A stretch of DNA of 64,000 bases, from contig CM036618.1 in the NCBI GenBank assembly GCA_020746105.1, positions 44,298,014-44,362,013 of the forward strand, in the 5' to 3' direction. Origin of the DNA: Trogon surrucura. Its lineage: Eukaryota; Chordata; Aves; Trogoniformes; Trogonidae. Of the stretch, positions 27,834-39,880 are shown piece after piece. The notes under the pieces were generated by a model. That model did not search any database, was not told the origin of the DNA, and saw only the letters and a list, made by a program, of their open reading frames with translations. A program made the translations under genes and the position numbers. The stretch's first letter is position 1; every line of letters begins with the position of its first letter.

Positions 27834-27860
27834 GGGGGGGGAGGGTGAGTGGGGGGTGGG
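27834..27860 (+). other. G-quadruplex motif
   Basis: Four runs of at least three G with loops of 1, 5 and 1 bases: an eight-G run, A, GGG, TGAGT, six G, T, GGG. This satisfies the standard intramolecular quadruplex pattern. It sits just downstream of the GC-elevated block. Confidence 0.85.
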
Positions 27861-30800
27861 AAGAATAATCATTTGTGGGTGATAAGCAGATTTATGACCT
27901 GACATTCATTTGTCTGTAATAGTATTTTTTTTTTTAAAAAAAAAAGTTTCAGTTCTGTTTATATGATAATAAGGGATTTTTGCAGTTTTGACATGCAAAA
28001 AGATTTTGTTAAGCTTACAGCTGTTAGCTGTTGAAAATATAAATTGAATGGACTAATTCTGATGAATTTTTAGTTAAAAATTTCAGACAGATTCTCATAT
28101 TTTGTGAGAGTTTGTCTTTACTTTGACTGAGTCTTGGAGTTTTCACACAGTTTTAACTACCTAGAAGTTAAGTTTCTCAGCTAATCATCTCATGTAAGTC
28201 AATGGATGAATAGGTGGAGTAAAACATCTTAAGGTAGTATGTCTGTGACATCCACAACTGTATTAAATAAAGTGCTATCACTGTTCCTCTCTACTCATTG
28301 TATGGGGAGCCCAGATAATTGCTTTAGGCTTTGTTTAATGTTTAGGTAGCAGAATTAGATAAGACAATGCCTATCTCTCTCACTTTTAAGGTGATAAATT
28401 ATATATTTTCACCAGGATTTATATTTCCATAGTTAATCCTAAATACAACTTTTCCTGGACATACATTTCACAAAATACGATGCCTGTCTCTTATTGTCAT
28501 CTATTGTATTTGCTTTTCAAATACTGATTTATTATTGCCTGAAATCATTCAGTGGCTTTATAGCAGAATCATATAACACCTTTAGACATTTAAACATGTT
28601 GAATACTCTGGAAGGATTGATTGCTTTCATTCTACAGCTCTAATTTTACTACTTTGTATCTAAGGACCAAGGCTACCAGGACTATGTACTATAAGAAAAA
28701 ATTGTCTAATGGTATTTCTACTGTTTTAAGTTTTAACTCTTTCCCCGAGTTAAGCACACTGACTGAATTTGGCCTTTATTTACTTTTATTTCCATGATGT
28801 ATATTGATTTTCCTTCTTATGCCTAAGTAGAGAATGTACTTCAATAGTTTTCACAGCTCTGTAAGAAAACAAAGTCACATAACAACTGTAATGTCTCAAA
28901 CATGAGAGTATAGTCTGTAAACAATCTTCTTTTCCAGTGTCTCAATTCCAGAATTAAGCAGAGATTCCTCAGTGAACACACAGAAAGTATATTTCCTTAA
29001 AAGTCTGGGAATAGTAGGATTAGCACCATTATAATGCATTTTTACAAAGCAGAGGCAAGTAAAGAACCAAAAAAAAGGAGAATGTATGGCATTGGCTACG
29101 ATTCTAAAGATTCTGAAGATGGGAGAGGCAAAGCTTACTCTGTCCTTTATTCAAAATTTTTCAGATTCTGCTGAAATTGACAAGACATTCAGACCCTGTG
29201 TTCTTGCTTTCAGTTGCAGGAAAGAAAAAAGCACAACAATTTTTATCTGTCTTTCTTTTTGTTCTATCTTTCGTCCACAACCAGAAATATATGTTAATTT
29301 CAGTAGGAGTTTTTGGCATACTGAAAAATTTTAGTGTGATATTTTAAATATTGTTAGGGGTTTTTTTGAAAAACAAATGAAAAAAAATCTGGTTCAGAGG
29401 AAAATTCTGAATCATGAAAAAAGACTTATGACTATTCTCTGATTTGAACAATTTTTGTCTCAGACCAGAATCAGGTTTAACTCAGAGAATGGGCATAACG
29501 CCTCATTAATTTTAATATGTTTCACTGCAATGGATTCACTTGTTTATATTTCGACTTTAAAGCAAAAGTCAATCTATATGTATTCCAATATAAGATACTT
29601 GGATGTTCAATATAATTGCACAATTTGCTAACAACACATTTTAAAGAACTGTGAAGAGAAATTTAAATGTAGGTAATCCGAGGGCTTTAGGAAATACGAC
29701 TTCATTTTAGCTCTCTAAAATAAAGCTAATCTCTATCCTCTAGTACTGAGAAGCCATTTTTGATCTTTTGAAGTGAGTAGTTCAACTTCATTGAAATGTA
29801 CACATGGTGAATTATTTCTGCTTAGTTTTGGTTTACCATAAGAACTGAAAATAAATAAAAATTCCAAGGCAAGTCACTATAGAGTAGTTTATTGTGCAAC
29901 ATAGCATAACTCTAATTTAACATGGGCTAGTAAGCTTATTTGCATAATATAAATTTTAGCCTGATTTTATAATGAATTGGCTGTGTGAGTGCATTGACCC
30001 ACAATCAGCTACAGTACTGGAGTTCAGGAAAAGTGGTGACATAATATATTTCCTTGTAGCAGCTCAGTGAATTGCAAATATAATAGCCAAAAGCATGTCT
30101 TTCTGAAAGCATCTGGGAACACCATCTCTAGTGTAAATGACCCTTCAAGGACTTTTTTTTTTCTGATATTTTATTGTTGTCTTTATATTTTTTTCTGCTA
30201 TTTTCTATGTGGGTTTGTTTTTTAGATAGCAAAATAAAGAAGGGAAGTACATAAATATTATTTGGGGGTTATGAGGTACTGGTGTCAAGGTTATATTTCA
30301 TATACGTTCAGTATTAAATACTCTTAATGCCTATATTAATAGGCATATTCACTATATATGAACAAGTGAATGTATGTTTGGACATCTGCAACATGACAGA
30401 AAACAAGACAGAGTTACCACAGACTGCATGAAATGAGTCTTTAACTTTCTGACAACAGTTCCTGACATTTATATCATAGTTCCTCAGGGTTTTAATGACC
30501 ATCATGTCAAGCTGTATCTACTATTAATATACCTCACTAGTAAGGAGCAAGTACTATGGTTTGTATCCTGAGTGTGAAAGTTCCATATTTCATAAAGATC
30601 TTGAGTCTAGCTGAGTTGTTAAAAGGTTTCCCATAAGCAAGGAAAGAAACAGTTGTTCTCTTTTTTTCCTTTTTTTTTTTTTTTTGTACTTTTTATTTTC
30701 TTTAACACTTTCTGCTAGCTGAAACTTTCTTATCTTAAAAGAAAGGAGAAAAGTGATCTGCACTCAAAACACAAAATCAGATACTGTTAGCAAAGGCTGT

Positions 30801-31205
30801 TGGGTTACAATATTGCACAAGTGGCAGAGATTAGACCTGAGGGTCATCTTCTTGTGGAACCTCTAGTATATTTAGCAGGACTTCCATATTTTCATGACAC
30901 CATTAAGGAAGAATTTGTTACTTATACTATTTTGTTATTCAAGACTCACTTCTAACGAGACTGAGACGCAGAACACGACTTACACAACAAGCAAGAGCTG
31001 AAGAGAAAAGTTTCTAGAAGAGACAGAACTTTTTTAGACATTGTTTGGTGGATCTTTTCAGAGGGTCATGGAATAGTTTTGCTTGGAATTACTCCCTGTA
31101 CCTCATCTGCTCCACCCACCTGCTCGAAGTAGGCTCACACAGCTTGCTCAGGACCTTGTCCTCTCAAGTTTTGGCAATCTTTTTTCAAAGACGCTGGACT
31201 GTCGG
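27861..31205. other. AT-rich non-genic DNA
   Basis: No gene, transposon or RNA gene was recognised. T-runs occur near 27926-27940, 30148-30158 and 30662-30686. Open frames are short and motif-free. Confidence 0.55.
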
Positions 31206-31298
31206 AGAATCACAGAATCACAGAATGTTAGAGGTTGGAAGGGACCTTAAAGATCATCTAGTCCAACCCCCCTGCCGGAGCAGGATCACCTACAGTAG
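31206..31298 (-). mobile_element. CR1 LINE 3' end fragment, reverse orientation
   Basis: On + the sequence runs AGAATCACAGAATCACAGAATG, then GTTGGAAGGGACCTTAAAGA, TCATCTAGTCCAACCCCCCT and GCCGGAGCAGGATCACCTAC. This is the reverse complement of a CR1 3' end, with two to three tail octamers at the low-coordinate side. About 93 bases survive. Beyond about 31290 it fades into unrelated sequence, so this is a 5'-truncated copy. Confidence 0.95.
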
Positions 31299-32870
31299 AA
31301 TGAACACTAAATCTCTTTGACACTCAGCCCTCATCAAGTTATTGGGACTTACCACTGAAAATAGATACCTCCCAAATTATTTTTTCCTTTTACACATTCT
31401 ATCCATGATGGGTTTCTCCTGTACATGTGTACAGGATAGGCTTAATATGACCTGCTATTGTACCAGGCACACTTTTCTATCTCTTTTATCAATGAATTGA
31501 AATTCAACGTTTCTTAGGCATGATTCATCTGAGTTTACAGTAGATTTCTAATACAGGTCAGATGAATAGTGCCCCAGGGTGTCTTTTTCTGCTGATCCAT
31601 TGTCAATAAAGAGATCCTGGGGAGATTAGCTCAGATGTAGACATGTACACTGTACACATCTGAAATTAGGTGAGATAAATCCTGCCTATGGACTTTTCTT
31701 GAAGGGGCAGCAAAAAGAATTACCTGTCAAATTGAGGCTTACTGGGTTATGGTGGATGGGTTGTGTATTAAAAGTTATAGGTGAACTCAATGTCCTTCAA
31801 AGAGGGTACTGTAGTTTTTCTGGATTGACATTATATCTGTTGTTTTGGTTTATTTTTCATTTCTATGTGTAATTTTTAGGAAGTAAGTGTTTCTATTAGT
31901 GTATTTTTTCTATAAGGAATAACTGAAGAGACATATAACATGTGATTGGAATTATTTTCACAATATTGAGCATATAATATGTCAGTAATTCACGGTCCGT
32001 TGCTAGAATGAATTTAAACAAATGAATTTGCCTCTTATACGTTTTCCTGTTTTCATAGCAGACTGCATAAATGAGAACTGAAATAGATGAGAAAAGAATT
32101 TTCTGAGTAGTGCATGCTAGTGAAGAAATATAAGCATTTTGTGTACAGCATAATGAACATGATAGTGTTTTAATAGCAAAAGACAAGCTGATACTGGTAA
32201 GTCTATCTACATATTTTCTTTTCCCTGTGACAAGAGCAGAAATTTAGGTAAGTTAAGGTCCTTGAAAACATTCTTTATGACAGACTGCACCATTAACTGT
32301 TTTGGCATGTCTTCCAGGACATAGACTGGGCTCTGTGAAGTTTATTGGGCAGGAGTTAACTTTTATCTGAAAAGCTGTATGAATCACATGAGGCTTTTAA
32401 CATTTTACTTCTATAGCTAGCTGTGTGATTGTCACAGAGAATATCATAATGCCATTTACCTAGGAAGAAAAAATAATGTATTTACAGTACATTTGCAATT
32501 GTATAAATTGCCTTTTCTTCCAAGCTTAGATACTATGAAAGTTAAGGGCTTACTTCTCCCATCAAATGCAATTAGAGTTGTGGCAAATCTGTCAGTCAGA
32601 CTTCCCGATTTTAGCTGATTTCTGCTCAAAAATTAGTTCTGACATTCTGGTGGACTACAAAAAGCTTACTCAACCACAACTTTAGTTTAAATTAAATTGG
32701 TGTGTGTTTCCCTGTTTTATTTTGTTTTGAAGTACTTACTAGCTTATGTCACTTTTTTGATACACAGAGCAACTCTTGTACCACCCTCAGAAAGCAGAAC
32801 CTAACTTCAAGTGGTTTATGTTGTTGTTAGTATTTGGCAGTTCAGGTACGATAATATGTCAGAAACTGAT
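31299..32870. other. AT-rich non-genic DNA with a 20-bp palindrome
   Basis: A near-perfect inverted repeat lies at 31417-31436: TCCTGTACA, spacer TG, TGTACAGGA. A second GTACA-C-TGTAC palindrome lies near 31645-31655. If the - strand candidate exon ending at 32871 is real, an AATAAA on the - strand at 32721-32716 could serve its 3'UTR. Nothing else was recognised. Confidence 0.5.
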
Positions 32871-33068
32871 TCATTCTGTTGGTGCAGAAAGAATTGAAGC
32901 AAGTAGTGAATCTCCCAGGATCTTCACATCTTTATTTCCTTCATAGTTAAGGCCAACGATTGGTGACAGTTTTGTCAGCTCGTCACATAATGTCACTGGA
33001 GATTTCACATGGCTGTCTGACAGTAAATTTTCCCTTCCATTTGTTAGAAGGTACCAGCCAACGGAATC
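32871..33068 (-). CDS. candidate 3'-terminal exon, unknown gene
   Basis: Read on the - strand, a TCTCTTCAG acceptor ends at 33069. It is followed by 65 open codons from Asp-Ser-Val-Gly-Trp to TGA at 32873-32871. The composition is protein-like (Asp, Glu, Gly, Ser and Val are balanced, not the Phe/Lys/Asn bias of AT-rich noise), and an AATAAA follows about 150 bases downstream. Against it: the frame continues open upstream of the acceptor for 23 codons, I do not recognise the peptide, and the neighbouring candidate exon is not phase-compatible with this frame. Chance remains a strong alternative. Confidence 0.22.
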   Translation of the reverse strand, partial: DSVGWYLLTNGRENLLSDSHVKSPVTLCDELTKLSPIVGLNYEGNKDVKILGDSLLASILSAPTE

Positions 33069-33537
33069 CTGAAGAGACATGATTTTCTCATGTAAGTTTG
33101 TAGTAAAAAAATGTGTAAAAGGAAAAAATAATTTCACGTTCTTTTATTTTTTTTCTACATATACTGTAATACATTTTTTTAAATGTTGAGTACCCAGCAA
33201 TAATAAAATGGAATTTTTAAACTAGAATCTGAATGTAGAAGTGCAGCTACTCTGTGAATCCAGAATTCCTATTGCAGTATTTTTAAAGTTTCACAGACAG
33301 AGCTGAAAATATTTCATTTTAACTTCCACGCTCTCTCATGCTGTGATGTTTTCCTTCTTCCTTATGGGCAGGTCATTCTACATATTTCCCACAGAATTCC
33401 CACAGAGGAGCTTTGACATGTTCATGATGTTACAAAAACATTTGTACGAGCAAGTCTACAAAAATGGATAAACATACTAAAATCTTTCTGAGTAAAATAA
33501 TATGAAAAAGGAAAGCTGATTACCTTTGTGAGATCAC

Positions 33538-33644
33538 CTTTTCAATTTCCCGGTTGTAGGTCTTTCTGCAGTGCCTTGATGCTCATAAATGATATCTTTG
33601 AATAGCTTTTTCAAAAGTTGAAATGCTAACTTATTACACAAGAG
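33538..33644 (-). CDS. weak candidate internal exon, unknown gene
   Basis: On the - strand an acceptor-like ATTATTATTAG is followed by 35 open codons plus two bases, ending at AAAAG/GTGATC. The in-frame stops lie exactly at the acceptor TAG and just past the donor. The reading is helical and charged (Leu-Leu-Lys-Lys-Leu-Phe-Lys-Asp-Ile-Ile). A second overlapping frame through 33524, with donor CAAAG/GTAATC, also looks protein-like. Both cannot be right, which shows how easily such patterns arise by chance. Joining either donor to the acceptor at 33069 does not keep the 65-codon frame of the terminal candidate. Confidence 0.15.
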
Positions 33645-36600
33645 CTAATAATAATATATGAGATAGTGCATGTCTCTTCAGGGTGATTGGGTGGCTTAGA
33701 AACAACACATTGAGAGATCTAAGCTCAACGGCAAGATGAAGAAACACATTATTAACCTTCAAGAAATTCAGGAACAATGAAGTGTATCATTTGAATATAC
33801 TTCAGATGTAGAGTCTTGAAGGTGACAAGAGTAAATGGTAAGGTGAAAAGTTCAAGATCTTCAACATCAGAATTCAGAAAACTTTAAAAAGTGAGATTTA
33901 AGCCCAAATAAATATCTTAAGCAAAATAATCCTGGTAGGATATTAACATGAATACTTTGCAGAGATACTAATCTTCTAAGATTTTAAAAAGATATTTCAG
34001 ATATATACGCAATATATATTCTATATACACAAAATACATTTCTACCTTCTATCTGCATGCATCATATCACTGTCCTGGTGTAAACCTGTGGAGAACTGTG
34101 TTCTCTTACCCCACTTACTGCTGCCTTAGACGGCACCGGATATCATCCATTAACTTGAACTGAGCCACAAGAACACAATTTTTAACCTTTGAGAAAAAAA
34201 CACAACACAATATTTAATGCTTATTTTAAGGAATATCCCTCTGTAAGATATAGTGTTATGAGTTATAATCATTGATCTCTTAAGTTTGTTTTTCTTAATT
34301 TGGCTTCAATAGGTCACAATTTGTTAGGAGTCCTTGCACTGTATTCCTACTGTGTCTTTAGGTGAAAATAGATTCTTCCATTATTGATAACACTTTTATA
34401 TTTAGACATCCCGTATGTTTCAGCTCAGAATCTAGGAAACCTGTAAGTTCCAACTTTAGGAAGGAGGAAAGAATGAATTCTTCTAAGTTATCAACTTCAG
34501 GATCCACTTTTTTTTTTTTTCCTTTTATTTCCTCGGTTTGTCAGTTCACGTCTTCTTCCAGGCACAGGAAAGAATCAGAGATATGTAAGCAGATTTTTAA
34601 AAATTTTATTTTACATTTAATCAGGAAAGAAATAACTTCGGTCAGAGAGTGACATGCCTTTAAAAAAGGGAAAAGTCCTATCATTTCCTCCTGCTTTGTA
34701 GAAGAAAGAAGTATACCTTTGCATAACTTTTCATATCTATTACTAAAATCGTGGTTTCTTGAAGCTCTGCACAGATAAGATGTTATTTGTTCCTATTCCA
34801 TCAAGTTTACCTTATTATAGTCAGCAGCTTTCATTTCTTGTGATATCTTACACTCTAGTCAGTGTCTTGATTTGGAGGGCCCTATACCATGTTTTATTCC
34901 TAATCTTTTCCTGATTTGTTTAATGTAAGAAATGTAATGGAATGAGATTACAAAAAGATGTTACTGTCACAGTAGTTTGAACCATTATGATTCAACATAA
35001 CAACACTGATTAGATAAACACACTCTTGACAAAGGTAAAGTAAGAGTAAGCAATTGCTGGAGACAAATTTCAGTTAGAATATTAATGTTACTTTATTATA
35101 CTTGGATTGATTAAGAACATTTTTTTAATTTCTACAAATATAACTTAGTAATGAAATTTAGTGTTGTATCATATCAAATTCCTGAGGTCATTGACAGATG
35201 ATCAGCAGTATAAAGGAAGAAGATTTTAATTTTTCAATATTTTTCTCTCAGATTTATTTTTTTAAATCTACCTACTGCTTCATGTGTCTGACAGGATATC
35301 TTTCAATATTCTTTTTTTTTTTTTATGTAAATGAAATGAGTGCTGTTACCTCATTTACAGTTCAGGAAATCAAACTACTCATCACATTTTGTTGTGCCAC
35401 CTTGATATCCAGAGGATATTCTATTTTCAGAATACTATGACAAACTCTTAAGCAAAAGGCTCCTAAAATTAAAGAAACTAATGACACAGCATCTGAAGTA
35501 ATCAACAACTGCCTAACATTGGTTAAGGACTGGTTCCAATCATAAGTACAATTTTTTTTGTTATGATTTTTTTCATGAAATGTTGTGTGTTACAGTTTTG
35601 GCATCCATCTCCAACTTTAACCAGAGCATAAAGAAGCAACTGTAAGGCTAAAATAGACAGCTAACATTTTCCTGGCGACTGAATATATATGAACTCTGAT
35701 TTATCATTTTGGCATTTAAGCATTTAAACATTCAGCTATGTATACAAATGAATAAAAAAAGTCAGTGACTAATTTTGTCTAATTTTAAAAATATAACTTT
35801 TAAATTTATTTAAAATGAGAGAATTTTCTTGCCTTCTATGGTATTGAATAATAAGGACATGTGATGGATTAAAAAATTGTTTCTAATACTATTTCTTCTT
35901 TTTGTTTGAAAAAACAGCTTTCTTCTTTGTTATTCTACCTTAAGCTCTGTTTTTCATCAATGAACTAGAAATGTTTTATGAATAGAAATTGTTAAAAAGC
36001 TGTTGAAAATATTTTGACAAAAAATAAAGTTGAGCAGAGACTTCCTAGAAAATGTACATTGAAATTGTTCTTTTGCAAAAGTCATTACCTTATAGTTACA
36101 TTTCTTATACTATGTATATTGGCTAGAGAGCTATTGTGTTTCACCCTGATTAGTATTTCACTAATCTGGTGAAGCAGGGAATGAATAATAAGAATCTAAT
36201 AACATTATGGAAAGTCCGTTTATATAAAGTATGCCAGTTGACAGAAATTATCCTTTGCAATGTAGTGAATACCTCATTAGGAACTCTTCAGAAGATTATG
36301 GATCTTTTAATGCTTACTTTGCTCGTATTTGGCTGCTGAGCCTTTTAATAGCTGAGATATTCCATTACTAATTATTCCTTATCTTCTATGATCTGACATT
36401 CCAAGCCTTGTCTTCCTTCCTAGTAAACCCAGGAAAGCTTTCTAGGTGGATTTTTTCTAACAGCATATATTTAAGAACAACCTTTTACTTTTTCTTTTGT
36501 CTTTTAAATAATTGACAGAAAAGCTTTACCATTTTCTTGTGCTGTCTTCAAGTGTCAGAGCTAGGTTTGAATGGTCTTTCTCCTGGGATTTATTAAAATA

Positions 36601-36927
36601 AGTACATCTATCTACTTACCCTTTCCTGTGTGTTTTTGATAAGTTTCTCTCCTTGTGTTCATCTTCTTTCTCATAATTTTTACTTCTCCACTATATGTGT
36701 CTTGATATTTCCTCATGAGGCTTCTGTCATGGCACCAAAAACGGCACATGACAAGTTTTCTGTATGCCAGGAGGCCTTTAGTACAACTAATGTAAACTAT
36801 GGATCCAGTGACTCTCCATGAAATTTAAAAGGGTTTTATCAACATCTTGGTAATAAATACTCAATGAAATTATGACATATGCATAATCATAGAATCATAT
36901 GAATTGGAAGTCATGCTGGATCAAAGG
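33645..36927. other. AT-rich non-genic DNA
   Basis: No gene or transposon was recognised until the CR1 at 36.9 kb. T-runs occur near 34509-34521 and 35311-35324. At 36885-36910 a 26-base stretch resembles the reverse-complement tail of a CR1 (AATCATAGAATCAT then GAATTGGAAG). Confidence 0.5.
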
Positions 36928-37671
36928 TGACTAATGTACCAGTATAGGTTGGGACTGACCTGCTGGAGAGCAGTGTAGGAGAAAGAGACCTACGGGTCCT
37001 GACAGACAGCAGGATGACCATGAGCCAACAATGTGCCCTCGTGACCAAGAAGGCCAATGGCATCCTGGGATGTATTAGAAAATATTTTGCTAGTAAGTCA
37101 AGAGAGGTTCTCCTCCCCCTCTACTCTGCTCTGGTGAGGCCACGTCTGGAATATTGTGTCCACTTCTGGGCCCCTCAGCTCAAGAAGGCAGGGAACTGCT
37201 TGAGAGAGTGCAGCGCAGAGCCACAAAGATGATTAAGGGACTGAGACCTCTCCCTTATGAGGAAAGGCTGAAGGAGATGGGTCTTTTTAGCTTGAAGAAG
37301 AGGAGACTGGGGGGTGACCTCGTTAATGTTTATAAATATGTAAAGAGTGAGTGTCAGGAGGCCAGAACCAGGCTCTTCTCAGTGATGTCGAATGATAGGA
37401 CAAGGGGCAAAGGGTGCAAGCTGTAGCATAGGAGGTTCCACAAAAACATTAAGAAATACTTTTTTACTGTGAGGGTGACAGAGCACTGGAACAGTTGCCC
37501 AGGGAGGTTGTGGAGTCTCCTCCTCTGGAGACCTTCAAAGCCTGCCTGGACATGTTCCTGTGTGACCTACTCTAGATGATCCTGCTTTGGTAGGGGGATG
37601 GGACTAGATGATCTTTTGAAGTCCCTTCCAACCCCTAAGATTCTGTGATTCTGTGATTCTGTGATTCTGTG
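36928..37671 (+). mobile_element. CR1 LINE, 5'-truncated, 3' end of ORF2 plus 3'UTR
   Basis: A + strand CR1 copy of about 745 bases. It starts inside the C-terminal part of ORF2, with the recognisable CR1 segment around Lys-Ala-Asn-Gly-Ile-Leu-Gly-Cys-Ile and then [11 protein letters not shown]. A frameshift near 37190 moves the downstream part (Val-Gln-Arg-Arg-Ala-Thr, then Leu-Phe-Ser-Leu-Lys-Lys-Arg-Arg-Leu) into another frame, so it is dead. It continues through the 3'UTR (GATGATCCTGCTTTGGTAGG) to four perfect ATTCTGTG octamers (37640-37671). I see no clear target-site duplication. Confidence 0.97.
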
Positions 37672-38539
37672 TTGTCAGCATATCAGAGGAGGTGATTCTT
37701 CCACTCTGCTCAGCAGTGGAGAGACACATCTGAAGTGTTAGGTCCTGCCCTTCATGTTGGAAGCTAGACTTATTGTAATATGTTTACTTACTTTTAAAAA
37801 AGTCATAATTTCATAGGAATTTTCACCACAGCCAGATATCTCACAACTTTTTCTTCTAGTCCTCCTACATTTTTCTAATTGATTTATTTTAAAATCTTAT
37901 CACTTTACTTCATTAATCTATAAAATCCCATTTGCGATTGAAATTTGTGCCATTCAGCTATTTTAAGCATATTAAATTTCTGTGGTTACTACATAATGGT
38001 ACATAATACTATATTACTTCTGTTTCATATCAGCAAATTGTTCCTTTATTAGAAGTGGTTAAATAACTAAGTACCTGACTGTGCACATCTATCAAGTGTG
38101 TACAGAGGTAAATACTTCAATTGTTCAATCAAATAAGTTACAGATAAAATTCTACTGGCAGGATCATGGACAGAAATACCCAAAGTTTGTTAAACTGTTG
38201 AACCCATGAAGTTATCCCATGCATCTGACCACATGGATAAAGAAAAATCAAAACATTACATTTTGTGTATGGATCAAGTGATAAGTAACCGTCAAAAAAA
38301 TCCCACACATTTGTTTTCCTAATTTCAAGTTTAAAGTATATCAAGTGTGAATAAAGCACAGAATACCGTGGACTGAATTATTTTTAATGAAGATATCAAA
38401 AGTACAGACTTCTAATATGTATTTCTAGAGTTACACTGTATTTGTTACATCTCTCTTCCTTTTTCTCCACTCACAAATAATTAAATCGACTGGACTATAC
38501 TGGTGTAAAAGCAAAGCAAGAATAACAGACAGCTTTAAT
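37672..38539. other. unique AT-rich spacer between two CR1 copies
   Basis: About 870 bases of ordinary AT-rich DNA separating the two + strand CR1 elements. No features were recognised. Confidence 0.6.
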
Positions 38540-39564
38540 CATGTTTCATTTACTTGGACATGAGCAAAGCCTTTGATACTGTCCCGCATGACATCCTGGT
38601 CTCCAAGCTGATAAAATATGGATTTGATGGATGGACAATTAGGTAGATAAAGAACTGGCTTGATGGCTGCACCCAAAGAGTGGCTGTCAATGGGTCCATG
38701 TCCAAGTGGAAGCCAGTGAAAAGTGGTTCCTCAAGGATCAGTATTGGGACCAGTCTTGTTTAATATCTTCATCAGTGACATGGACAGTGGCATTCAGTAC
38801 ATGCTCGGCAAGTTTGCTGACAACACCAAGCTGTGTGGGACAGCCAGTATGCTGTAGAGTTGGGATGCCATCCAGAGGGACCTCGACAGGCTGGAAAGGT
38901 GGGCTCAGGCCAACCTCATGAAGTTCAACAAGACCAAGTGCAAGGTCCTCCATCTGAGTCGAGGCAATCCCAAGCACCGTTATAGGCTGGGCAGTGATTG
39001 GCTTGAGACAAGCCCTGAAGAAAAGGACTTGGAGGTACTGGTGGACTAGAAGCTCAACATGAGCCGTCAGTGCGCACTTGCAGCCCAGAAAGCCAGTCGT
39101 GTCCTGGGCTGCATCAAGAGGTGCGTGGCCAGCAGGTCGAGGGAGGTGATTCTCCCCCTTTACTCCACTCCCGTGAGACCCCACCTGGAGTACTGTGTCC
39201 AGTTCTGGAGCCCACAGCACAAGAAAGATATGGACATGCTGGAGTGTGTCCAGAGGAGGGCCACAAGGATGATTAGAGGGCTGGAGCACCTCTCCTATGA
39301 AGACAGACTGAGAGGGTTGGGGTTGTTCAGTCTGCAGAAAAGAAGGCTCCAAGGAGACCTTATTGTGGCATTCTAGTATCTCAAGGGAGCCTACAAGAAA
39401 GCTTGTGAGGGGCTTTTTAGGATGTCGGGTAGTGATAGGACTAGAGGGAATGGATTGAAGCTAGAGATGGATTGGTTTAGACTGGACGTTAAGAAGAAGT
39501 TCTTCACCATGAGGGTGGTGAGACACTGGCACAGGTTGCCCAGAGAGGTGGTGGAAGCCCCATC
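38540..39564 (+). mobile_element. CR1 LINE, 5' segment of an element split by an LTR
   Basis: The CR1 copy starts within the reverse transcriptase domain: the frame reads [10 protein letters not shown] at about 38556-38585, the catalytic motif A region of LINE polymerases. It then covers the polymerase palm and thumb in decayed form, the C-terminal segment (Gly-Cys-Ile-Lys-Arg, then Leu-Glu-Tyr-Cys-Val-Gln-Phe-Trp), and the sequence just before the 3'UTR. In-frame stops (for example TAG at 39374-39376) and frameshifts show it is a pseudogene. It breaks off at GAAGCCCCATC, where the solo LTR begins, and resumes at 40458. Confidence 0.96.
39560..39564. repeat. target-site duplication, left copy (CCATC)
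   Basis: CCATC immediately precedes the LTR start TGTAAG and is repeated exactly after the LTR end at 40458-40462. It corresponds to a single CCATC in an uninterrupted CR1 (CCCCATCCCTGGAAG-type sequence), so it is a 5-bp integration duplication. Confidence 0.9.
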
Positions 39565-39715
39565 TGTAAGAGACTTATTTAAGAACTTTTGCCTCAACCT
39601 TGCTGGTGTTAAAACTTGCTAAAATGCCCCATGAAAAAATATTTGTTTCATCCTTGCTGAAAGACTCTGTGAAGAAGAGACTGTGTTAAAACCTAAACGA
39701 CAAGGCTGCCGTTAC

Positions 39716-39880
39716 AAACTGGGACCTCTGATAAGTTCTAAAACAACAACTTCAGAGCTCAGCCCTGATAAGCCCCACGACTTGACTTGACTATTGATAA
39801 AGATGACTTCAGGGCCCAGCCCTGATAAGCCAGGGGGCTCGAAGTTCTGAACAACAACTTCTGGGCCCGCCTCAACCGCC
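39716..39880 (+). repeat. tandem repeats in LTR U3, about 57-bp period
   Basis: A 26-base unit at 39749-39774 (ACTTCAGAGCTCAGCCCTGA then TAAGCC) recurs at 39806-39831 with two changes in the centre. Partial copies flank it: GGGACCTCTGATAAG upstream near 39721, and AACAACTTCTGGGCCCGCC downstream near 39852. Repeated U3 blocks of this kind are typical retroviral enhancer duplications. That role is inferred. Confidence 0.8.

Noticed and set aside
36621-36760. - strand open segment ending at a good donor GGAAAGG/GTAAGT
   Set aside because: The upstream acceptor lacks a pyrimidine tract and the reading is Lys/Arg-rich. Probably chance.
38738-39352. 204-codon open frame on -
   Set aside because: It is the antisense shadow of the CR1 ORF2 relic on +.
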